A DNA stretch of 64,000 nt from Leptidea sinapis (lineage: Eukaryota; Arthropoda; Insecta; Lepidoptera; Pieridae): assembly GCF_905404315.1 (NCBI RefSeq), contig NC_066281.1:12862001-12926000 (forward strand). Reading direction: 5' to 3'. The translations under genes and the position numbers were made by a program. Below the pieces are notes generated by a model. That model made no database searches. It saw only the letters and a list, made by a program, of their open reading frames with translations, and was not told the DNA's origin. Below, one piece after another: positions 58,601 to 64,000 of the stretch (its first letter is position 1; each line of letters opens with the position of its first letter).

Positions 58601-59751
58601 GTTCACCAACAGATTATACACTAATACTAGCTTATAAAAATAACAAAATTAGTATAAATTATGGTGTAAATCCAATTACAGGCAAACCAGCATGCATTTT
58701 TAGTTGCACAAGTGCGGGGTGGCATGTTTACAATGAAAAAATATTGTATTTTACTATTATAATGTAGAAGTGAACAAGTGAAAAAAAAATCTAATGGATA
58801 TAAATCAAAACAAAGCATAAGTTATGTGGTTTCTGCACTGTTTATAATGCTGAGGGCAGGAGGTGTGGATGTCAACACGAGTAGTTTTGAAAAGATTGTG
58901 CTCCCGGCAGATCCTTTCTAAAACACTATTAGCACCGAGTTCAGTTTTATATAAAATTCCAATAAATGGTTTGAAATTTGTGAAACGTGCACTTTCGCGT
59001 GGCACTGAAAATTTAATTTTGGCTAGGATATTGGGACAGTCTAATTTGTTATTTAAAATTTTGTATAGAAACATTTGATCATTCACCCAGCGACGATTTT
59101 CTAGTGATGTTATGTTAAAGAAATTTAAGGTACACTTTTTTTTTGTAAATTGTTTCTCATCATCTATCGATGTGTGTTTAGCTGAGGTCGTCATTACTAG
59201 TTTTAGTACCGCAGACTCTCGCTTTGGCCAACAGCGCCAAAATGCAAACGGCGAATATCAATCAGGCACAAAAGCACTTTGACAGCCACCACTCACCAGT
59301 CCAGTGGTAAATAGTGGAGGACAGTGAGCACTGACATCAGCGCCACCTATCCAGCACGTACGTAACTGTTACGTACGTTCAAGTGCGTTCAAGTGATTAT
59401 GTCACACTTTATATGTGTGAAAAGTTTAATTTCAATTGGGCTATTGAGTTTTTGATGAATATACATACACACATTCTTTTTTAAATATAGATAATAATAT
59501 AAGTCCATGCAATATTAATAATGATGTAAATCTATTTTATTTCCCAGGTGAGTGTTCCTCTACAGATGTTTAGGATCTGGGCCTTCCTCGGTATGATGGC
59601 TCAGCCCCCACTCTCAGTGATATCCCGGTTCATTGGCAAGCGGTTTGGTGCTCGGTGGGGCAACATCATAGTCTGGAGCTCACTGATACTGGGGCAGCCC
59701 CTTGCTATCATGATGTACTATCATGACTACGCATTAGCTCATTACAAATAA
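43650..59751 (+). CDS. DGAT1: Diacylglycerol O-acyltransferase 1, eleven exons
   Basis: ER membrane enzyme of the MBOAT family that joins a fatty acyl-CoA to diacylglycerol to make triacylglycerol (Drosophila midway). Exons: 43650-43765, 43854-43982, 45285-45382, 46308-46360, 49205-49313, 49392-49541, 51145-51171, 54041-54179, 55465-55630, 56305-56577, 59548-59751. All junctions are GT-AG and in phase, giving 487 residues, the family's usual length. Recognised blocks: RYRRAQSVTKAEE, CHKPRDSLFSWSS, FTGLVNWGFL, LFLKLWSYVQTNHWC, LRDLFYFLLAPTLCYELNFP, the acyl-CoA motif FYNDWWN (residues 362-368), and SAFFHEYL with the predicted catalytic His417, then VSVPLQMFRIWAFLGMMAQ. Many hydrophobic segments fit a multi-pass protein. 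Exon 7 is a 27 nt symmetric microexon. Introns are packed with repeats. The copy looks functional. Confidence 0.97.
44615..44850 (-). repeat. RTE LINE 3' fragment (DGAT1 intron 2)
   Basis: 'gacaaaggcctcccacaaag' and 'gtggtcgccattc' are the complement of the RTE end coding for AGHIARRTDGRWG...LVQQWT. Minus orientation; matches 50395-50640 and 54360-54610. Confidence 0.72.
45550..45665 (-). repeat. LINE 3' region scrap (DGAT1 intron 3)
   Basis: Shares 'aaatatttttattcaa', 'aaatcacttattga' and 'gtcaaaaactaccac' with 32640-32700. Confidence 0.55.
45925..46035 (+). pseudogene. mariner transposase scrap (DGAT1 intron 3)
   Basis: Reads SSPDMAPTDLFVF, then KNHFVAPTF. 'SPDLAPxDxxLFxxLKxxLxGxxF' surrounds the last catalytic Asp of mariner transposases. 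Only this piece remains. Confidence 0.5.
46733..47092. mobile_element. GC-rich MITE / short DNA transposon with ~36-bp TIRs (DGAT1 intron 4)
   Basis: The left end (tctccacgagcgagagaatcgcg) and the complement of the right end (tctccacgagccagagaatcgcg) match over ~36 bp with a few differences. The 360 bp inside is CG-rich with repeated cgacga/tcgtcg runs. No transposase gene. Target duplication unclear, superfamily unassigned. Confidence 0.75.
47455..47525 (+). repeat. Dispersed repeat, partial, shared with 48595-48735
   Basis: 'gattcctttagaattctttt' and 'gcttcggaaacaaatggcgc' occur in both. Confidence 0.6.
48204..48339. mobile_element. 136-bp MITE (DGAT1 intron 4)
   Basis: Begins CCCCTTATTCATAATGGTC and ends with the complement of CCCCTTATTCATAATAGTC; TIRs about 27-30 bp. 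The centre has 'tctcattctgacttaggtca'. A short non-coding DNA-transposon derivative. Confidence 0.8.
48595..48735 (+). repeat. Dispersed repeat (LINE/SINE tail type)
   Basis: Longer partner of 47455-47525, continuing 'gagagagaagaagcggcgca' and 'agaaactct', a phrase frequent in moth repeats. Confidence 0.55.
48830..49135 (+). repeat. SINE-like unit, copy 3 (DGAT1 intron 4)
   Basis: The most complete copy: starts 'ttatgaaaataaggggcgag', 'gacgttcagctgatgataat', continues through the shared core and ends 'aaaggagcctcacc' with an A-rich tail at 49143-49152. It ends about 50 bp upstream of exon 5. Confidence 0.82.
49690..50650 (+). mobile_element. RTE-type LINE, internally deleted (DGAT1 intron 6)
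   Basis: Starts in the endonuclease region (MAIYNVKTLRTEENL; STRVASLIPKITERNLLKVI; QVYAPTSTHSDENVEAMYED) and jumps near 50280 to the RT C-terminus (MVAQRAMLKVSPL, KLKWQRAGHIARRTDG-like, LVQQWTF), ending in (TGAA)n at about 50630-50645. The RT core has been deleted and several frames are broken. Confidence 0.82.
50690..50960 (-). repeat. Dispersed repeat (DGAT1 intron 6)
   Basis: The complement reads 'ttcaaaaaagaggaggttct', 'caattcgtcgg' and 'ttacctcaaaactttcgact'. A family also seen at 18205. Probably a LINE or SINE 3' end. Confidence 0.6.
51145..51171 (+). other. DGAT1 microexon 7 (27 nt)
   Basis: ACAG|ATCAACTTG...GTGACC|GTAAGT codes for QLVNADSD plus split codons. Phase 1 on both sides, so skipping keeps the frame. 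It lies in the polar loop between TM segments. Confidence 0.8.
51657..51956 (-). other. Unrecognised 99-codon antisense frame in DGAT1 intron 7
   Basis: Open minus-strand frame with blocks such as SARDICCYCLTGSEEVVLNE. I do not recognise it. No repeat partner in this window and no clear splice sites. Chance ORF or old transposon. Confidence 0.2.
53096..53880. repeat. 31-bp minisatellite, about 25 copies (DGAT1 intron 7)
   Basis: The unit starts gtcaggtaataattataac and ends in tatcgtaattt; successive gtcag marks are 31 bp apart. A variant unit with tgaaaattaaaac recurs at 53221, 53376 and 53531, i.e. every 155 bp: a five-unit higher-order repeat present three times. The last units (53680-53870) are more diverged. 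Confidence 0.95.
54230..54612 (+). repeat. RTE LINE 3' fragment (DGAT1 intron 8)
   Basis: Starts about 50 bp after exon 8 and codes, with breaks, for EIRRRTKVTD-like, WQWAGHIERRTDDRWGSKVL and FVQQWTS. Ends at TGAAATGAAAC. 5' truncated. Confidence 0.8.
55075..55192 (+). repeat. MITE-like repeat, copy 2 (DGAT1 intron 8)
   Basis: Inverted partner of 43340-43455: 'attgacagatgacggctata' and 'tgaaacgtgcagt'. Confidence 0.7.
55655..55810 (-). repeat. Dispersed repeat (DGAT1 intron 9)
   Basis: 'aaatcaaaatcactttattcatgtaggtcacg'-type sequence followed by 'atgagaagaagtagcaagaa'. This is a common moth repeat tail read backwards. Confidence 0.5.
56925..57240 (+). repeat. SINE-like unit, copy 4 (in LINE, DGAT1 intron 10)
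   Basis: 'tttatgaaaatgagggacga', 'gaacgttcagctgatgctaa' and the shared core through 'ataatctagccggcatcctg'. Same strand as the other three. Confidence 0.8.
57292..57690. mobile_element. MITE with CACGGAC-starting TIRs (DGAT1 intron 10)
   Basis: The left end has CACGGAC, an inserted ~30 bp, then agtaaaaaaagaaggactcc; the complement of the right end reads CACGGACTAGTAAAAAAATA then aggactccgtgtcac. About 400 bp, no gene. Superfamily unassigned. Confidence 0.6.
58325..58445 (+). repeat. Dispersed repeat shared with 41150-41285
   Basis: See 41150; same orientation. Confidence 0.5.
58588..59200 (-). pseudogene. LINE C-terminal fragment, 5' truncated (DGAT1 intron 10)
   Basis: An open frame of 129 codons (58805-59194) reads FFNITSLENRRWVNDQMFLY, KILNNKLDCPNILAKIKFSV and PRESARFTNFKPF. 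'LxxRRxxxDxxFLYKILNNxIDCPxLLxxIxFxVPRxxxR' is the conserved end of Jockey/CR1-type LINE ORF2. A minus-strand (TAAA)n tail is at 58588-58603. Confidence 0.8.
59356..59378. other. Perfect 11-bp palindrome, 1-nt loop
   Basis: ACGTACGTAAC-T-GTTACGTACGT. Located 170 bp upstream of DGAT1 exon 11. Confidence 0.6.
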
Positions 59752-61640
59752 CTATTAATTACAAATTAATTAGGCAAAAAAACAAAAACATTACAAATAA
59801 ATATTATTACAAATTACATTAGGCACAGGCATTTATTAATTATTGCCTAAAACAAGCATTTTGTTAAATTGAACTGCACTGAACAAAAATATGAAATTAA
59901 TACAGGAATGAAATTATTTATAATTAATATTTACCGGCATTGCATTTTGAAATCATTTGCATTATATACAAATTACCTAATTTAAGTTTTAAAATTGTTA
60001 AAAAAAATTTTATATTATGATTACAGGCCAGCATGATATTTTTTAGTTGTAGTTTACATGGGATTTTGTTTTAGTATTATGTAGTTGTACTTGTAATTAA
60101 GTTATACAGTGGGTACTTTCACGGCCTTACAAATAAACTTGGTATAAAGTTATAACTAAGCATAAACAAAGAATATGCAAAATGTTTACAATATCGTTGA
60201 CAACACTGTCAATACAATGATAATTCTGAAGTTTTCCGAATGACAAGCAGCCTTGCAAATAAACGCGGGAAACGTTATACGTCCGAATAAAGCAATCGTA
60301 AGCAAAATGTCTATTTGTAAACATTTTGCATTTTCTTGGTTTATGATTAGTTATAACTTTATACCAATTTTATTGGTAAGGCCGTAATTATTTCAGTAGT
60401 TAATATTGGGTAAGGTTTAAGTGCTCAACAACAATATTTACCAAAAAGAGTCATTGATACTAAGTGTAATTGAATTAAAGAATTGAACATTATTAGAACA
60501 ATAAAATGATGGTACTCTGCTAATTAGTATTGCCAAAGAAATACACACAAAAGTACAAATGAAAGTATACAAAATATAAATTATAATGGTGCTTAATTTT
60601 TTATTTATTTAATGGCAAGGGATGCAAATTTGTTCTTCAGGTAGTCTCTACTTGCCTAGTACTTTTAATTAAAAAAGTGAAATAATGTTGCCATATCTTA
60701 AAAGTAATAATTGAATATGTATATGGGTTTCATATAATATTTTTAAACATATAGATAGTTACAGAAATTATTATGTATTTATTTTATAAAAAAGGGTTGT
60801 ATTTTTTACACTATAAAGGAAATATATAACATCCAATATTTTTATATGATTATATTTATTATATCGGATATTTATGAAAGACTGATATAACTGAGTTAAC
60901 AGCTATATTTATTGTGATAATTATTGCCATTTTGGATTTTTGTTATTAAAGTTGCAAATCTATATTATATTTTGTTGATTATATTTTGAAATTATATATA
61001 AATCATACTTTGTTACTTTTTTTAATGTAAAATGTAACAGTTGATCTATTTACAATTTATATTATAACTGAATTATAAAGAATAGAGATTTTAAATTATT
61101 TTTATAGTTCTTGAATGTTTTGAATTAATTTTAATTTTAATAAAACTTTTTGATATTTACTGTTTTGTTTTTTGACCCACAGGCAGCATATCAATCATTT
61201 GTTTTTTTTTGTAAGGTCAGAATGAAGTGAGAGTGAATGGAAGTTATTATTAATGATTGCATTGGATTTTTATAACATCGAGTAGGTAACTAAAACATAT
61301 TTAAACAGAAGCCTCTAGACCAAGTGATTCCCAAACTATTAGGGGTAATAGACCTAAACATGAACTGTAGTAAAAAGTATGTAGTTAATACAAATAACGT
61401 AAAAATACATAAGCAGATAATTATATTTTTGTGTAAGTATATAATAATATGAAAATCATAAAAAAGTTCATTGTGATGGATGAAAATGGTACCTTTCTAC
61501 CAATTTAGCTAAATCTGTTTCAATTGTGACCGGAGAGTGAGTGACCTTAAATCACCTTATTGGTTGGTTTTCCGAAGGTTTCTCTGTTTTGTCAAAATGT
61601 TTGTTATCACAGTGAAGTATTTTTCGACTAGATGTGATCT
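59752..61640 (+). other. DGAT1 3' UTR and downstream AT-rich DNA
   Basis: No other gene. AATAAA hexamers at 60500-60505 and 61139-61144; the latter has a T/G-rich run after it and is the better candidate, giving a long 3' UTR of about 1.4 kb that would include the MITE at 60122. Confidence 0.45.
60122..60384. mobile_element. 263-bp MITE with ~70-bp TIRs, in or near the DGAT1 3' UTR
   Basis: Left CGGCCTTACAAATAAACTTG and the complement of the right end, CGGCCTTACCAATAAAATTG, go on matching through 'gtataaagttataacta', 'cataaac' and 'atgcaaaatgtttacaa'. The copy can fold into a long hairpin. Confidence 0.85.
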
Positions 61641-61648
61641 AAAACCGA

Positions 61649-61864
61649 TTAGTGTTTTTTAGCGAAGTTCCACAATTCAGGATACTGTGTTCCAATATTG
61701 CGTTGCAACCATAACTTCTGATAGCCTTGGTTGAACTTGTACTTAAGCTCCTCGCCTGTGCTGATGTTAAACAACTCTCCTTGCATTATCAACTTAGTTT
61801 CTTCCATGGTTGTGATATTGATCGGATTTATTATCACGGATACCTCTATCAATGGATAATAAAC
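61649..61864 (-). other. Possible terminal exon of an unrecognised gene, or hAT C-terminal relic
   Basis: On the minus strand a good acceptor TTGACTGCAG precedes an open stretch of 71 codons: VYYPLIEVSVIINPINITTM, then YKFNQGYQKLWLQRNIGTQY and PELWNFAKKH, stop at 61649-61651. The last part recalls the 'LKxxFxxxxxxxFWxxxxxxYPxL' pattern near the end of hAT transposases. No further exons identified. Confidence 0.3.
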
Positions 61865-61869
61865 CTGCA

Positions 61870-62555
61870 GTCAACATACTCATGAAATAAATCCAAACTT
61901 TAAGTAGTTCATAGGTACTGTGCATAATTTTGGCATTTCTTTTTAGTGTCTGCCATCATAAGATTCGTATTATAGGTAAAAATAAAAAAAACTCAGATAA
62001 TACGTCTAGATAGAGTCTCTTGCTGTTAGACAACCGATACAAACAGGCCAGGTTTAATACTTAAGTCAAAAAGACAAGCTTCGTCAACACTACGTCACTA
62101 CTACTTTGTATCAGTTTGCATGCATTGCTCAAAATAGAGATTAGTTCTAAACTCAATTTTTTCGGCGATTTCACAGGTGATCTTAGAAAAAAAATATTTA
62201 AGAGACGACTTTAAAAAAGGAACAACAAAAGTTAATTTTGCACACGAGTGATGATTTTATGTTACGTTGTTGACTCACGAACTCAACTACTCATTGATAA
62301 ACTTGAATATACCTAGTCACTATAGTACAGAATATTTGTATTATACTAATAAGCTGCGTAATAAACGAAAATAAAAGAAACGGAACATTTATAATTTTAG
62401 TTAACACCTTTTCTGAAGTAATTAAAAAAAATACAAAAGATTTTATTCTTTTTCATAAACTGCAGCTTTTACGCTAGGTAAGAACAAGCAATAATATCTA
62501 AGCAATTTTTAAATTGTTTCGTTGCACGTAGAAGTTCCTTGAAAACCGCAAGTTG
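61870..62555. other. No gene recognised
   Basis: AT-rich; no motif seen on either strand. Confidence 0.35.
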
Positions 62556-62559
62556 GAAG

Positions 62560-63110
62560 ACTACCATCCATACAGTGAGGACGGTAAGGCTTTGGTCTCG
62601 AAAAAAATACAGATCGTATGCGGTGCTCACTGGAATCCCTTGAAGAATTAACTTGGAATTTCAGACAGATTCACTTTATTCAAAGCTCATCACTACGTCC
62701 AGACTAAGTGACAAGCTGTCTCTCATGATTACCATAAACGCCCCCATGTGTGTGTCAGATTAACTAGAAAATCGGCAGATTGGCTGGCGATTTTAGGGGT
62801 TTTGTAATAACGAAACCCCTACTGTCAGTCATTGAAAAACTGCAGATCCTCGAGATGTGTCAAGAGCTGGCGGTTCATGATGCTCTCGATCCCTTTTGTG
62901 ATGGATAAAATACCCAAGGAAAATAGGGCTCAACTATTAGTTTTACGTCTGAACTGTATTTCATGAAAAGTGTTCTGATATTGCGGGAAAGTCGACAGTG
63001 TTTTTTAATTAAATTATTAAAACTTTCGTGAGTCATTATTAAAATATCTATTAATACAGCTTTACTCAATTCGGTGTTTATCAATTCAAAGAGTCGAGTT
63101 CGAGGTAAAG
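62560..63110 (-). pseudogene. LINE reverse transcriptase remnant (minus)
   Basis: Reads, with many breaks, PYFPWVFYPSQKGSRAS, then MNRQLLTHLEDLQFFND, GFRYYK, LVNLTHTWG and later SKIPS-like and FFSSF-like pieces. 'INxQLLxHLEDxxLLxDRQYGFRxxxSxxDLLxxLTHxW' is the RT fingers/palm start of a LINE family common in moths. Confidence 0.6.
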
Positions 63111-63369
63111 AAAGTGCTTAGAAGATCCGCCTCGTCCTTTGCGATCAGGGCCAAGGTGTAATACTCCATGTGCTAAGTCAGCGGAAACGGTTAGCTGATG
63201 TAACCAAGTGCAGGTGTCTGCTATGCCCAAAGCTATGTAGGGTGTTCATAAAAACTAAATTAAAAAAAAATATAATTTAATTTTTCATGTAAGTCCACTC
63301 TCGGCTTATAATATCTTTTGTCTAAACTTATAATTCCTTTCTTAAAAAATCTTCATCCTGCACACCTAA

Positions 63370-63860
63370 AATTCATGTAACGCAGCGACTACGGATTCAT
63401 CTTCGAATCTTTGTTTTTTCATGTAATCCTTACACCAAGGGGCTAGGTTGGTGAAATATAGAGGATGATCAAGTATTTTGAAGCCAACAGTTGCAGCCAT
63501 AGCAACGGCGTACCTGTAACACATTTACTCATGTGCCTGTTTGTCTGTGTATTATCTTGATGAAACAAATCTTTTTTTTGCTAGTTTGTTTTCCCGCCGT
63601 TTCTCATAAATTTTATTAAGCAGTTTTTTATTTATGTATTTATAGACCTATAGTAACTCTATGGTGGAGATATTCATAATATGACTACTCCTTAACTATC
63701 TCAGAATAATTATATATATTATATTTGGGGTTGGAGATTATGGTTTCTTCCAGGTAACAGACTGTGGTCTGTTTCTGGATCAATATGGTGATGCCGCGTT
63801 TCATCCATGGTTATAAAACGAGCTAAGAAATGTCCAGCCTCATTTGTTTTTATGCATCGG
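63370..63860 (-). pseudogene. mariner transposase remnant (minus)
   Basis: Around 63770-63850 the minus strand reads FLARFITMDETRHHHIDPET, the segment around the first or second catalytic Asp of mariner ('xxFVTxDETWxxxxxPETK'). Around 63390-63490 it reads ILDHPLYFTNLAPW, then KKQRFEDESV, matching 'HPPYSPDLAPxD...LKxxLxGxRFE'. The middle is decayed and the last catalytic Asp is not preserved in the expected place. Confidence 0.65.
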
Positions 63861-64000
63861 TAAGCATTCTAGGACCCCAGAGAGCGGTTATTTTTTATAT
63901 CCCGAAGTGTTCCTTTTAGGTATACGCTATGTGCAGTTGAAATCTTGTTTCTTAGAGCATTAAAATGTACTTGTTTCTTAATTTTTTTTTCACAAATTGT

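Overview
This is a window of AT-rich insect nuclear DNA, most likely from a moth or butterfly (Lepidoptera). The pointers are spliced host genes with GT-AG introns, a very high load of transposable elements, and dispersed repeats of types I associate with lepidopteran genomes (SINE-like units, RTE and Jockey LINE tails, short MITEs). Species is not determined. Four host genes are clear. RpL3 (ribosomal protein uL3, minus strand, 18603-21360) has seven exons. MED11 (Mediator head subunit, plus, 26288-26766) has two exons. slmo/PRELID3 (PRELI-domain phospholipid-transfer protein, minus, 38891-42903) has four exons. DGAT1 (midway-type diacylglycerol acyltransferase, plus, 43650-59751) has eleven exons. 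All four read open across every junction and look functional.

The first 18 kb is a nested stack of transposons. A Ty3/gypsy element on the minus strand (1-4462, its 3' LTR cut by the window edge) has inserted into a second gypsy family on the plus strand (4463-6519). Next is a remnant that looks like the accessory (MADF/BESS-like) and transposase genes of a Harbinger element (6520-6667 and 15746-16160), split by a third, long gypsy element (6715-15741, LTRs on both sides, TAAT target duplication). Inside the gag gene of that third element sits a complete-ended Transib DNA transposon (11606-14469). It has ~36 bp terminal inverted repeats, a 5 bp CGTCG target duplication and a RAG1-related transposase inactivated by two frameshifts. 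Its right terminus reads as CACATAG, a 23 nt spacer and CCAAAAACA, the layout of a V(D)J 23-RSS. LINE and SWIM-domain transposase relics follow up to 18 kb.

A second copy of the plus-strand gypsy family lies inverted at 23122-25415, so RpL3 sits between inverted repeats. Between MED11 and slmo (27-38 kb) there are a 5'-truncated Jockey-like LINE, SINE-like units, a BEL/Pao deletion derivative, a broken hAT transposase, and two strong hairpins (30685-30766, 35849-35885).

slmo and DGAT1 are divergent, with 746 bp between start codons. Both act in lipid handling, so a shared promoter is worth considering. slmo intron 3 holds a 99 bp minisatellite that is open on both strands. DGAT1 introns hold three RTE tails, several MITEs, two SINE-like units, LINE fragments and a 31 bp minisatellite of about 25 copies, each carrying a CAG|GTAAT splice-donor-like sequence, downstream of a 27 nt in-frame microexon. 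The right end (61-64 kb) contains LINE and mariner remnants and one possible terminal exon of an unrecognised gene.
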